From Arthrobotrys musiformis (lineage: Eukaryota > Ascomycota > Orbiliomycetes > Orbiliales > Orbiliaceae): 64,000 bases of DNA. This document shows, one piece after another, positions 49,845 through 62,665 of this stretch. Within the stretch, counting starts at the first letter, position 1; every line of letters begins with the position of its first letter. The translations under genes were made by a program, and so were the position numbers. The stretch is from assembly GCA_036971715.1 (NCBI GenBank), contig JAVHJL010000011.1:62001-126000 (forward strand). Direction: 5' to 3'. Below the pieces are notes generated by a model. It was not told where the DNA came from. It searched no databases and was given only the letters and a program-made list of their open reading frames with translations.

Positions 49845-52800
49845 ATGAACGGGAACAGCACGACGCCCCGCCAACGATATCCCAAGGTCCCATCAAGGAT
49901 TGAGGTACCACTCACCGAGCAAGTTGGTGATGAAGGCACTGTCGAAATTGATCTTACAGACCTTCCAGATGATGTTGATGAGTTGTCAAGTCTTCTGGAA
50001 CAGGAGCAGGCATCGCATCCTTACTGGATTCTCTCTGCCTTGGCATATGCAAAACATCGGAAGGTTGACAATGCCATTGAGATCTTGAACTCTCGAGCCT
50101 TAAACTCTGAGAATATCAAACGAAGCCAAAAGGAAATTCTGCCTATACAGCTGTGTCTACTATGGCTGTATTTACAGAAAACGAGGGAGGCCATGAAGGC
50201 CCCCTACAACCCGTCGGGTACCGGCTTTGCCCTTCATATTCATTTGGTAGCCTTTGCTAATAGTTTCCTCTAGATTTGACTGAGACTACGAAGGATCACT
50301 TCCTTCAGCAAGCTACAACGCTCCTCAATAACATTGGAAGATACGAAGCGGAACACCCAGCATACAGTATTGCTAGGGCAGTCTACTCATCTCTCAAGGC
50401 GGCCGTTACGAACGTTAAGGCTGAGCGTGCGACCAACCTCGAGAGTGCACATCGAATATATGACGAAGCTTTGAAACGCGCCAATGGCACGAACATGGTT
50501 GCACTAATGGGGAAAGCCAGGTGGTTATTTAGTAAGGCTAGATACGACAAGGCTTTGGAGTGCTATCAAGAAATTCTGAGGAAGAAGCCTGACATGGATC
50601 CGGACCCGAGAATCGGTATCGGTTTGTGCTTCTGGATGCTGAACTTCAAGGACGATGCGAAGATTGCATGGGAGAGGGCTTTAGAGTTGGTACGTTGGAG
50701 ATGATAGAAATACACAGTATCCAATCCAAGACTAACTAAGTTTCCTCTAGGATCCTGATTCGAAAGTTGCGAACCTCCTCATGGGTATTTACTACCTGAA
50801 TTTCGTATCGGGACTTCCTGAGACCGACCCAGAGTTCATCAAGCATTATAAAAAGGGAATGACAGAGTATATCGCTAAGGCCTATAAACTTGACAAAAAT
50901 ATGGCGTTAGCGTGTACTCTCTTCGCCACTTATTTCTTCTCGGTCGGCAATCTCGCAACTGCAGAATCTCTAAGTAAGAAAGCAATCGAGTTTACCGATG
51001 TCCCTCAGGTCGCTCGAGATGCGCTGTACTTGCTCGGACGAAAGTACCAAGAGGCTGGCGAATACACCCTTTCCCGCCAGTCCTACGTTCGTAGCGAAAA
51101 TGCAAAGGAGGACACATATTTGCCAAGCAAACTGGGCACCGGTCAGCTCATGGTATTGCAAAAGGACTACACTGGGGCGAAATTGGCGTTCGAAGGAATC
51201 CTCAAGACATTTAATAAGTGTCTAGAAGCCATGATGGTGCTTGGGACGTTATATGCCGAGGAGGTGTTTTTGGCAGAAAGCCAATCCGGAGTCAACAGGG
51301 ATGAGAAGACGGAGGAGCGGAAGAAAGCTATAAACTATTTGGAGACTGTCCGTTCATCTTGGAAAGACTCCAAAAAAAACATGAAACCGAGTGTTTCTGT
51401 GTTACTTACGCTTGCTCGTCTCTATGAGGTCGACTCCCAGGACAAGTCGCTGGCTTGTTTACAACAAGTTGCTGATTTAGAAAGGGCAGCATCCAAGGAG
51501 GAGGAGCCAATGCTCGCTCCTCAGCTTCTCAACAACATCGCAGTCTTCAATTACAATATGGGCAAATGGGACGAGGCGCGGGAGAGTTTCCAGACCGCAC
51601 TCAGCAACTGCGTCGCAATGGGCGCCAGAGACGAAAGTCTAGATACAGACGCTTTGGTTACCACTCTCACCTACAATCTCGCGCGCCTAGAAGAAGCTGC
51701 TGGAAACACTGATGAGGCTGTGAAGCTGTATGAGGGGCTTTTAGCTCGCCATGCAGACTATACTGAAGCTGCCATGAGACTTGCCTATATTGCCCTTCGT
51801 AGGGGCGGTGAGGAAGGGCCGAAGAGACTAGAGGAGCTCATGAAAACAGAGGACCATAACCTAGAAGTATGTGCTCTGTATGGTTATTATCTCTCGCGCA
51901 GGCCAAAGAAGTCCCCCTTGAACATAGCCGAGGATAAAGAACAGAGGCATTATAAAAGAACTTTAACGACGCACGACAAACACGACCGTTATTCGTTAAC
52001 CGGAATGGGAAATCTTCATCTCATGACTGCGAGAGAGATGAGAAGGGACACCGACCAAGATAAAGAGAAGAAACGAAAGATGTACGAGCGAGCCGTTGAG
52101 TTCTTCGATAAGGCGCTTGTGTTGGATCCGAAGAATGCCTATGCCGCCCAGGGTGTGGCTATTGCCATGATCGAAGACAAGAAGGACTACAGCACTGGTG
52201 TTGGAATATTTGAGAAAGTGAAGGGTACGCTGAAAGAGGCCTCGGTGCATATCAATCTCGGTCATAGTTTCGTTGAGATCAAGCAGTTCACACGAGCGAT
52301 TGAAAATGTAAGGTGGATATTTCATAGTGGACACTTTTCAGACTTGCTAACTTGTCCATCAGTATGAAATCGCGATTAACCAGTACCGAGCTGACCGGGA
52401 CCCGTGGACCATAACATCGCTTGCAAGAGCATGGTATCTCAAGGGTAAAACTGAGAAGAGCTTACCGCAGCTAAATACTGCGTTAGAGCACTCGAAGAAG
52501 GTGTGTAGCCCCCTGGTCCAAGAATTTGGAAAACCCCGGTCTTGCGTCTAACATAGCCTAGGCTTTGAGTTTATCCCCCGATCATCCTATATTCATGTTC
52601 AATGTTGCCTACCTCCAATCTCAGATTGGCCAAGTCGTACACGAACTTCCCAAACACCAGCGCACATCCGATGAGATCAAAACAGCTTTGGATGGCGTTG
52701 AAGAAGCTATCAAGTGAGTAATGAAACTCTAGGATACTACAAAAGCCCCATGTTAACAAACTTTCCTCCCAATAGAACGTTTTCTGCGGTTGCCAAGTCC

Positions 52801-53631
52801 AAGAACCCGCCCTACCCCGCCAGCGACATCGAAGTCCGTGTCACAATGAACAAGAACACCATCCGCCGTCAGCTGATAGCTGATCTCGAAGAACAATTGA
52901 AATACGAGGAATTGCATGCTTCGAAGATCGCAGAAGCTAAACGGAAGCGTGAAGCAGAGATTGCCAAGCGCGCAGAGGAGCACGCGAAACTAGAGGCAGA
53001 AAAGGCAGAGAAGCAAAAAAGACTTGCAGAGGAGCGGAAGCTTATGCAGGAGCAGGCTAGGGAGTGGCAAGAGAAGAGGGACGAAGAAGAAAGGGCCAGG
53101 ATGACCGCGGTCGATGATTACGACTCAGATGGTGTCAAAAGGAAAAGGCCAAGGAAAGAGCAGAGGGAGCCGAGGGAACCCAGGCAGAAGAAGGAGAGGG
53201 GCGAGCGGAAGCCGAAGAAGAAGAAGGGTGATGATGAAGGGGAAGAGGGCGAAACCGGCAAAGCCAGCAAGAAGCGGCGACTTACTAAGGGCGGCAAGTC
53301 GGCGCTTTCTAAGGAAATCATTTCTGACAGTGATGAAGGGCTCAGCGATCTCGAGGCGAATCTACGAGATGATTCCGAGTCTCGAAAAGGCACTGCTACT
53401 CCTCCAGCAAGCACGAAAAAGGGAAAACTCGTGAAGAGCAAATCTGTCATCAGCGACGACGATGACCTTTCAGATGTTCCAGACGACCTTCCGGATGACG
53501 ACGACGATGCGCCGTCAGCCCCAAGACGCAGACCTGTGGTTGATGATAGCGACGAAGACGAGGAGATGGCGGACGCCGGTGCTGCGAAGCCCGGAAAATC
53601 CGGTGTTGTCAGCGATGACGACGACGAATAG
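49845..53631 (+). CDS. CTR9: Ctr9, TPR subunit of the Paf1 complex
   Basis: Nuclear TPR scaffold of the Paf1 complex, which travels with RNA polymerase II and promotes histone H2B ubiquitination and H3K4 methylation. Six exons: 49845-50217, 50274-50689, 50751-52307, 52363-52500, 52562-52713 and 52776-53631, giving 1163 residues, close to human Ctr9 length. Residues ~60-850 are consecutive TPR pairs (for example ARYDKALECYQEILRKKP and MGKWDEARESFQTAL). A long charged helix (LEEQLKYEELHASKIAEAKR onward) follows. The tail alternates basic KKKK/KRKRPRK blocks with acidic DDDD/Ser blocks and ends in DDDDE. The first ATG in frame is at 49845. All introns are 50-75 nt with GT/AG ends. Confidence 0.93.
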
Positions 53632-54265
53632 TTGGGGGGGTTCTTCTTTTTGGCTCGCACGTCTACATTCGAGGCTCTTGATGCCCACATGTGGACAGTG
53701 GGGCTTATCCTGTAATACTAGGTTCTTTACATGTTTTCGCTTATATTCTTTGAAAATATTATCATTAGACGGGCCGGAAGTCAATATTCAACCGAGGCCC
53801 AGCGATATATATAAGCTCTTGGGGTATATTAGTCTCGTCTCCAGCCCCACCCAGCCGGTAGTCTGTATACATCTTCAGCGAAGCCACTCCTTTCTATCTA
53901 GAAAATCGCAATGCAAAAACCTTCACCCAGTTCAAATCTATCAATACAAAGGCCTCTTGCAGTGCGGGTTGCTTTATCCAACGGTAAGTTTGACAGGGGG
54001 GTAGCAAAGTCCCTCTCTCCCTCCCTCGATCGCGATCGTGCGATACATAACATTAGCGCTTTCGGGACTTATAATTTAATCGACAACGTTATTCCCCGAA
54101 AAGTAATGTTTTAAATGATATAGTCTATACATTCTTAAATGTCCTTTATTCGCACATATTAGGTATATTACTTATATTACTTATATATAATCTTATAAAC
54201 ATATTACAACTATGCGCACCACAGCTAACCAGGGTCAGCTCCGCAACATCGTTCAAGGTGGCTAA
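53632..54265. other. Convergent intergenic region
   Basis: 3' flanks of CTR9 and the oxalate decarboxylase gene. AT-rich between 54060 and 54210. No gene seen. Confidence 0.5.
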
Positions 54266-55995
54266 CTAATTCTTCTTCTCGAATGTCTTGTCGTTTACCA
54301 AGACCTGCTTTTCCTTACTGAGGGAAGCAACGAAATCTGTTGTTACATTGAGGATCTGAGCAACAATGTCCGGTGGAGTCAAAGCCAGCCATTGGGAGAG
54401 CGGGATGTCGGCTACACGCTCACTCTTGTAGATTTCGACCCAGACGAGATCCTCGGTTTCGGATGTGTTTTCGATGTAATGGCCTGATTGGTTATGGTAG
54501 CAGATTAGCGTTTGTAATCATTTTTAATGGTGTTAGAAAATTTCGTACCAGTATTGTCTGGGAAGACAGCGGTGTCACCTGGGTTAAAGTCGAAAGTACG
54601 AGCGAGGCCGCTTCCCTGGAACACGGTAGCACGAGCCTTCCCGGAGTGGAAATAAAGCCACTCGTCCGCCTATACGGTAGTCTCATGTGTTAATTACAAT
54701 TAATTTAACAATGCCTTGGGGCAATTTACATATTCAAGGAGGTGCGAAACTTACATTGGGATGCCAATGGAATTCCCTGAGGCCTTTGGGTTCGACCCTG
54801 ACGACAGTGGCAGCGATAGTGGTGGAGACTGGGAAATTTCGAGAGTCGATGATGTTTAATGTACCAGCTCCACCAGGGACTTTCTTAAAGCCGACCTCGC
54901 TGAGTTTATACACATAGCTGCTCTTCCCCTTCAACTCTCCGGCGGGAGCCTTTGGCGGCTTGAGGGTGCTGCTGATTTTGGCCTGTTTGATATATGGGTT
55001 CGCAGTGGGAAGATTCTTAAAGACTTCGGTTGCATTTACTCCAAAGTTTTTACCAATGACGTCCTTGGGTGCGTGAATGAGCCAGTCAACGATGTTGAAG
55101 GTTGTGCCGACAGCTTCGAAGTTTCCATCGTCAAAGACGAGAAGGTACTCGTTTTGGTCCGCAAGACCCTGGACGGTGTGGCCGACACCCTTAGGGAAGT
55201 ACCAGATATCCCATTGGTTTAGGACTTCGGCAGTGTTCTTACCGTCCTCGTCGACGGCTGAGATCTGTTAAGTCCGACTAGATGTTAGAACTAGTTTTCA
55301 TCGACAAGACGGGAGGATGGTTGGCCATATATGCATACCAAAATAGATCCGTTGAAAACAATTCCCCATTCTGCGACTCTATGCCAATGAAGCTCACGGA
55401 TAGCGCCTTTAACAAGATGTTGCTGTGCAGCAGCGATATCCTTGCTGGGGGGAAGATCTGTGACCAATTGCTCTCGAACCCAACCACCCTTGAGAAGTCT
55501 AGTTTTTGAGTCCGAGAAAGCCCATTTCAAATTTGGAACGTTGCCGTTGTCTGTGGCTGGTGGGTGGATGTGATCTGGCTGCTCATTATCACGACCGGGG
55601 TTCGTGCCACCTATTTTGTATCACAGAAAAACTCTATTAGATTACTTATATCGCCAATATATACACAATTGCGAAATTAATTGCATGGCTCCGGAATAGT
55701 TTGGGAAGAGAAATTCGATTTTGGGTGTTCTACTACCTAGAATTGGTGCGCCAAATTCTCCACGAATCGGTTGCTCATTAGGACTGTCATCATGCCGCTT
55801 TATACGAAGATGCTTTGCAGCATTTCGTTTTTTGAAAATTTCTTCGAGGTATTCCCGGGGGTATATTTCAGATTCGATACCCTCGAGAATATCTACAGGC
55901 TCTGCGACTCTCTTCTCATTGCTGTTGGCAATTGGTGTGCCAAAAGCGAATGGCGCGGCCAAACTTAAGTAGAAGAGGATATTGACCGCCTTCAT
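54266..55995 (-). CDS. Secreted bicupin oxalate decarboxylase
   Basis: Manganese enzyme converting oxalate to formate and CO2, here probably extracellular. Five exons: 55995-55737, 55610-55339, 55264-54755, 54669-54549 and 54483-54266, encoding 459 residues. A signal peptide occupies ~1-19, followed by a basic pro-like region. GEFGAPILGGTNPGRDN spans the first junction and matches the family's N-terminal motif. Both cupin metal sites are complete: H161, H163, E167, H206 in domain 1 (RELHWHRVAEWG and GHTVQG) and H343, H345, E350, H389 in domain 2 (REFHWHPNADEW and NTGHYIEN). The start is the first ATG of the frame (55995). Fungal homologues manage oxalate during plant decay or acid stress. An oxalate oxidase-like activity cannot be excluded by eye. 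Confidence 0.92.
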
Positions 55996-56795
55996 ACTTA
56001 TCAATTGGTAGCGCTAGCTAGCCCGAGAGCGAAAGATAAAGGGAATATATGATATAAAGTCAAAAAGAGAGAAGAGGGAGGGGCTGCCGCCGAAGGAGAG
56101 AGGAGGGAAATGATGGTATCGTGCAGGAAGACGGGAATACGTACCATGTCCGACATTATATGTTTCCCAGTTTTGATCGCCAATGCACTGAACTGCAAGT
56201 TATCTGTTGGAAGAAGCTGGTACTACCTGGTCGGAGCTTTGCCGTTCATCCTTTCCCTCTCTCTTCCTTTTTTTTGTTTTCTGTTTTGGTATCGCTAGAA
56301 GAAGTGGGGAAAACCTTTTGTGACGATCGACATAATTATTTCCATTGAAACCTGCAAGGTCAGGGCGGCAGAGATCGAAAATGCGGAAAGAGGAGTGAAA
56401 GACGTGATATGGCGACATGAAGTGAGAGCCATCTATCCCAATTACGCATTGCAGTGCATTGCAAAGGGGATTTGCAACAGGGAATACAGGGTTGGTAAGC
56501 AAAATTAACGTCGGTATGCAACTATCTGCTCTCCCGCGTGTGCGCAAGGGGAGCTTGTTATCACGGCGTTCTGGATTAATTCGGTATGTGCATATGTATG
56601 TCGGTACTATGTATCTGTGCCGGTATGTTGATGGGGCTGGTGTAGCACTGCATTCCGCATCAGTCATGTGGACATGGACATCGTGGGTTAAAAGCCAGCG
56701 CAAACCCGGACGCGAGGTATGCACGATGTATGGTCGATCTTTATCATGAAATCTCAACTAGGGACAGAGCTAGAGAAGCTTTGAAGATCGTAATA

Positions 56796-56877
56796 AGTAC
56801 TATAGCTCAGTATGTCAGATGAGATCGAACCTTGTAACGTTCAACCCGTAGGTTGCAAGTTTTACAGCGCTAGCACT
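56796..56877 (+). pseudogene. Degenerate tRNA-Thr(UGU)-like sequence
   Basis: TAGCTCAGT matches the tRNA A-box/D-arm. The anticodon-loop region reads CTTGTAA, as in threonine tRNAs with UGU, flanked by a 4-bp GAAC/GTTC stem. The ends pair 6 of 7 (AGTACTA with TAGCACT), but the T-arm does not fold and the anticodon loop is one base too long. It is read as a decayed tRNA copy or a chance likeness. Confidence 0.3.
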
Positions 56878-59800
56878 AAGTGAAGATTTCCAAGCTGAGA
56901 TATGGAAATTAATTATTATAAAAAACGGCGGTCGATGCAATTAGTCAGGCCGCCGTCCTAAACAAACGGGAATGACGGCATTGAGCAATGTCGTATTTAA
57001 ATGCGTCCTACATAGCTACATGTAGCTACCTATTGCATAATATATATCAGCTAGTCATGTATGTACATGCGTACCTAGTTTTCAATACCCCCACTGAATC
57101 TGCGAAACGAAACAGCTGTGCACACACAGTTCCGTATGTACAGTACAGTATGCACTGGCAGACCTCGCAATATGATGATAATAGTGAAATATTAGGCAGG
57201 CAGGCTTGGCCATGCAAGGTGGAAACAAGCTTCCAGCCTCCAGACTTGGGCCCATTTAGAACTCCACTCTTCACTCTTGCCCGCATCCGCTGACTGGATC
57301 CGGCTACTAGACGAAGCTTTTTTATTTCTTGATTCAACTGCTAAGCTTGGCTGGGCGGCGCGGTATATCAGGCCACAGCGCGGCGGTTGATTCCTGGAAT
57401 TTGCAGTGAGGAAAATCCCATTTCCTTCTTCGAACCTTGCATTGAAAGTCGTTCCTGAAGCTCTCGAAGTGGGTCTCATGGGACTTTTTAGCCAATCTGA
57501 TATTTCTGAGGGGTAGCAGAGGTAGATGGTCTCATCGTTGTTGCAGATGGCGTGAAGGTAGAATTGACCATACAGAAGGCTCCATGGATGCCGTGCTAGC
57601 TACATTTGGACGCCAAGATTCCCGATTCTCAAAATTTAACACACAGAAATGTGTTGGCGGTGCTTTGACCCCCATATTTTAATGTTTTCGGGGTCTACCT
57701 GACCCCACCCCACTCCGCATATCCCCGTCCTTGAATTCAAGAAATCTAGAACTCCTGACATCAGAGTTGGGTCCCTTTGTTCGTTTCTGGTCCTCGAAGC
57801 CAAAACATTATTCGGATATCGGATCCAAGGCGATGCCCGGAGTTCGGAAGCCAAGCAAAAAATGGCCATACCGGAGTCAAGTTGGCAACCTCTGAGAAGT
57901 ACTGATACGCTGGCTAAAAAGCCCACTTCGCTATAGCTACTTGACCCTGTTGTGGTTAAAGACCAAATCTATATTTACGAAGTTCCCGTTTTGATATAGC
58001 CAAACCCCGACCTCGATTCGCACAAGGCCTTAGAACCTGTTGTTCTAGCTTTCGAGCCTAAGTTAACTAGTTATTCATGATATCATCAATGTAGTTACTC
58101 TTCAAAAGCTAGTATTCATATAGGCTGGCATAAGCATGAATGTCGTAATGGAATATCTTGAACCGAAGCCAATAAAAGAGGGTACAGCAGGGGTTTCGTA
58201 ACTTAAGGATGCAAGATTTAAAAGTCCGAGAAGCCACATAAGTGTCTTGTAGACCCCTGTGGCTTGCCGGTCCTGGGTTGCAGGCATCTATGAGATTAGC
58301 GAGATGTCTTAGCGTCACCATAGGTCAGTGATGTTCTTGTAATTAGTTAGCCTAAATGTCTATCTTGTGTTAACATGTTTGGAACTCGGATGGATTGATC
58401 TGCGAATTGCTCTCAATCCGGCTAGCTAGCTAAGCCCTCGGAAAGAATCATCAGTTACTATACCATCACGCTGCTGATCCAACCTGTGCCGTGTGCCCAT
58501 CCTGATTGAGTTGACTCTCTTCAACGCTATCCCTTTATTGGACCCACGCGGCCGATGTCGTCTGCTGAGATATCCTGAAATGGGATTTTCCATTACTTGA
58601 TCATACAGAAGGGGTTTGTAACCGCGACACAGGACTGTGTTTCCAAGCTAAGGATAAAGTTAATTTCGATCAAAGTTTCTTGCGTGCCGCGAATCTGGTC
58701 GCTTTATTGATATGCCTTTTGTTTTCGCCACGGCGAAGACACCCGAGCTCTTTTGCCCTGAATTCGTTGAATTGCCCTCTTTGCTCCGTATGAACTAAAA
58801 ACACAAATTAAAAAAAAGGAATTACCTATTGTCAGAGGATGATTAACGAATTGCACCATCTTCTGGGCCGATGACATGCTCTCTGCAGGGAGTTCAGCAC
58901 ATGTTCCAAATTTTGAATAAACAACAATTGTGGAGTTGACCATGGACGCTTGGAACTTTTGTGGAAAAAAGATATCCACCCGCGAAAAAAAGTCCAATGG
59001 TATGATTCCCATCTTGCCTATCTGCATGGCGCTTTTTTGGCCCGATCAAAAAACTGCGGCTATCGAACGCCATCTGTTGTAAGTTCGCACAGGGATAATA
59101 CATGTTTATAGTCGGTTTACACCCCAGATTCGGCAGGAAAACATAGCTCCAGCGTCAACTTGACGAGCTTTGCGCGAGGTTTTGAGCAAGTTATTTCTAT
59201 GGCTAGGTCTCACGAAGCCAGGAATCCGTTGTACGATACCCCAAAAGTAGTAGGGTAGACGCACGGAATATTGTTTTGCTGAATTAATTAGTCCCTAGCT
59301 CCTCTAACTATCACTGAGGAATCGGAAATAATCAGCACCTGCATTGCAGGGTGTTTTAATCCCAGTTGGGATCTAGATTTTCATATGCATATCGGGATCT
59401 TAAGATCTGCATTTTGCTTGTGAAAACCTTGTTCCTTGTTTCAAGGATTCCTCAAGGAGGAGGACTATAAGTTACATGGTAGATTTTGACGACCGCATCC
59501 CTAAAATGGAAAGGAATTACTAGAGCGAACACACATGAGCCTCGAAGCTGCAGCTAGCAAGGTATCTCAAGTATGTAAGTGGCGCCTTGAATAAGTAACC
59601 TGGAAAGCATGGGGAAAAAATTACAGGCAAAAGCAATATTGCCCCACCCCTTGCTGGAGGTGGGCCTATTCTCAACGCAAAATCTACCACATTGTCCTGC
59701 CGCTGCGAACCCTGACAGTTTTCTGATATTGCTATAGTACTGGTGTTTGCTACAACAGAGTACTTTGACGTTTCCACCCTCTCAGCTGATGACTTCGAGT

Positions 59801-60065
59801 GGTCAAAAATACTCGCCCTCAGGAATACGGAACTCGGTAGCTGGCCCCAAGTCAATTAAAATTATCATCCCTACCCGCTGGCTTGTTGGCCTTGAATTCT
59901 TGGAAATCGTTTGCGCTTATAGCTCGCGTTCGGCCACCCCACACTATACCCAATGGAAATGATTTGCATATCTGGTAGAGTGAGATGATGAGAAAGCTTC
60001 TGCAGCTCGAAATGAGGCCCCCATAGGGTCCTCATTGTTGACTCCTAGATAATATAATTGCCAAA

Positions 60066-60329
60066 ATGAGTTCTGATTTCGAAACATCTAGGAAACTTGA
60101 ATTTACCAGCGGCACATTCGATGATACAATGAACCTCTTTGAAGGCGTCATTGCTATCGAGGTAGATATGATTTCTGCCTTGAAACGGATTCGTCGTAGT
60201 CCTTTGCAATTGGCCCTAGGGGTTGAAGCCTCAATAGCTAGACTGCGTCGATCACAAGCCCGCTGTGAGGTGCAGGCCAGACACTGCAGGTACTTTCTAG
60301 AGCGCATGCACGTATTACCAGAGCTATGA
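60066..60329 (+). CDS. Possible small protein, 87 residues
   Basis: An open frame beginning AAAATGA, a good start context, encodes a peptide with alternating charged and hydrophobic residues (LFEGVIAIEVDMISALKRIR, then an Arg-rich helix). No signal peptide and no recognised family. Open frames on the other strand overlap it and look about equally protein-like, so this is only a candidate. Confidence 0.22.
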   Translation: MSSDFETSRKLEFTSGTFDDTMNLFEGVIAIEVDMISALKRIRRSPLQLALGVEASIARLRRSQARCEVQARHCRYFLERMHVLPEL

Positions 60330-60473
60330 TTTCTGTGATGGTCTCCGTATATGCGCCATCGGGTGTTATGTCCGAAGCCTCGAGAAGTATAAATCTCGTC
60401 GATAGAACGCCCATTGTATATCGTTTTTCTCCATCACACATCACTTCATCTTCTCTTTCTCCTCCCCCTCCTC

Positions 60474-60480
60474 TATAAGA
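60474..60480 (+). promoter_or_regulatory. TATA-like box of SBP-like gene
   Basis: TATAAGA, 133 bp upstream of the ATG at 60607, preceded by a pyrimidine-rich tract. Confidence 0.45.
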
Positions 60481-60606
60481 CGAGTTGTCTCTCCCTCACA
60501 AGGTCCAATAGTCATTTTGGTTAATTCGAATTGACTATACATACACCCGCTTGATATTACTACAGTATAGCCAAAGTAGTTTCATAAAATCATCAATATC
60601 TTCACG

Positions 60607-62665
60607 ATGCCATTGACACCGCTCAAAGCTGTTCTCCTGTTGGCTTTACATGCCGTGTCTACCCTCTCATCGCCAGTCCCGAATCCCAATCCAAATCCCA
60701 ATCCTTTGTCAATTCCAGGATCTATAATCCCGAACATTCTGCCTGATGCAAGTTGCCCCTCCTTTTCAAATGACTAAATATGTATCCCTATTCTAACAAA
60801 ATCTCGTATTCCGTGTTATACAGTCTGTAAAGGATGTTCTCTACGGTTTGATACCCACACTTCCTATCGTCAGGCCCCCACTTCCGCCAGTCTCGAGCCC
60901 ACCGTTCACCTCCAGCAGTTTAAAGCCAAAGAAACTTGGTTACTTCTGGACCGGGCCCGGAAACATCAAATACGCAGATTTCCTCGCCGTGTACTCCCTC
61001 GATGATGATACTTTTGGTATGTATTTCTTTTCATCGACGTGTCTAGCGGCACTTCTATGCACAAATATAGTATGATTTGACTAATAATACCTTTTCTTCC
61101 CCTAGGAACATTCATCACATTGGTCGATGTTCCAACTAGTGGGAACGAGCCACATCATTTGAACGTCGCTCGTGACGGGAAAACTCTTGTCGGGACTGGT
61201 CTCTTGTCCCTGCTCAAGCTTCAAGGTCAGCCCAAACATTCTACCTGTAGTCTCGTATTCAAAGACGTTCTCTCTAACCCCCTCGCACGCCTGCAGATGT
61301 CGAATACTTCTTCGATATCAGCAATCCATACAGGCCCAAATACCTTAAGTCTGGCCGCGCCCTTCTTTCGTCCATTGGGGACGAAATCGTGGCCAAGCCA
61401 GAGGGTGGCTTCTTCATTACTCACGTATGCATATCCGGAAAAGATTCTGTCCGAGGACTTCTAACTCACAATCAAAAATACTTGTAGATGGGCTCCGCCG
61501 CTGGTACCAACCTCGGTCGACTTACCGAGTGGGATGGTCAAGGAAACTTGATCGGCGAATATCCCGGTCTCTTGGATCTTGCTGGCACAGCCAACATACT
61601 CAAGGATCAATTCAGCCCTCACGGTCTTGCGATTGACTTTGACAAAAAAATCATCCTCACTTCTGATTTCGTGGTTCCACTTTCCACTTTGAAGCCAACT
61701 CTTGGAATTCAGAAGGCACACACCCTCCGTCTCTGGGATTTGCCTTCACGTACTATTATCAGCACGATCCTTATCCCCAACGGTGGAGGAATTCAGGATG
61801 TCAAGTTCATCCCTGGAAACAAGGACAGCGCAGCCATTGCCACTGCTGTTGAATTGGGACAAGTTTGGATTATCTATCCGTAAGTCCCCGATTATTCCTT
61901 CCGGAGAGAAACAAAATGTAAGAGGAGCAATCAATACTGATAGTTAAATGCAATCGCAGATTCAAAAAGAACGCCGATGGCACCCAAGGCGTTGCTGAAC
62001 TTCTTTACGACCTTGGTCCAAAGGCTAAAGTATGTAAATGTGACCCCTAGATTTTATATTTTGTGAAAGGCGGGTTTTTGAAGAAACCGATACTAACATT
62101 CATATTTATGATCCAGGGCGTCGTGGCCATCTACAGCGACTTTTCCGCTAACGGCAGGTTCTTGTACTTGAGCTTGACAACGGCCAATCACATCGCCGTT
62201 CTCGATCTTAAAGATCTCAACAAGCCAGTCCGTCTCGATAACCCGGATGAAGTTCAGCCAGTTGTTGGGTATATATCTCTATCCTCCAAGGAAATTCTGG
62301 ACCGTGGGCAGTCCTAACCGTTTAAAACTTTACAGTGTTCACTCCCTCCGCGTTACCCCTGATCAAAAGAACTTGGTTGCCCTCGGATACTTCGTCCAGC
62401 AAGGTGATATTGTAAGTCATTTCCATTTACCCGCAACCGTCTCTTGAAGAATAAAATTTCTGACAAAACTCTACAATAGGGTGTCCTCAACACTCCAGCC
62501 GACTACAAAGCTCACTACGTCGACATCCTGCCAAATGGTGCCCTCAGCTTCAACCGCAGCATTCCATTCCAGACTGAGTTTGCAAGCCGTGGTGGCGGCA
62601 AGCCACATTTCTCGGTTATCGCTGACTTGACCGATCCTAAGAATCCCAAGTTCAACTCCTACTAG
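60607..62665 (+). CDS. Secreted selenium-binding-protein/methanethiol-oxidase-like protein
   Basis: Nine exons: 60607-60747, 60824-61016, 61106-61225, 61297-61424, 61488-61879, 61960-62029, 62117-62268, 62336-62411 and 62480-62665, total 485 residues. A signal peptide (~1-21) and a PNPNPNPNP segment precede a beta-propeller of the selenium-binding protein 1 family. Matching segments are GNEPHHLNVARDGKTL, SPHGLAIDFDKKIILTSDF, HTLRLWDL and GGGIQDVKFIPGNKDSA. Relatives oxidise methanethiol; most are intracellular, so a secreted version is unusual. Intron 1 fits only if the donor is GC (GCAAGT at 60748): the nearest GT, four bases later, breaks frame. The donor of intron 3 is the weak GTCAGC. The family call is strong; activity is not proven. 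Confidence 0.85.

Larger units (their letters stand above)
55996..60606. other. Gene-poor region with relics
   Basis: About 4.6 kb lacking a confident gene. It holds a degenerate tRNA-like sequence (56796-56877), a minus-strand fragment with a faint glycosyltransferase-like motif (58704-59103), and an 87-codon plus-strand frame (60066-60329). The right end has a TATAAGA at 60474-60480 for the next gene. Confidence 0.45.
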
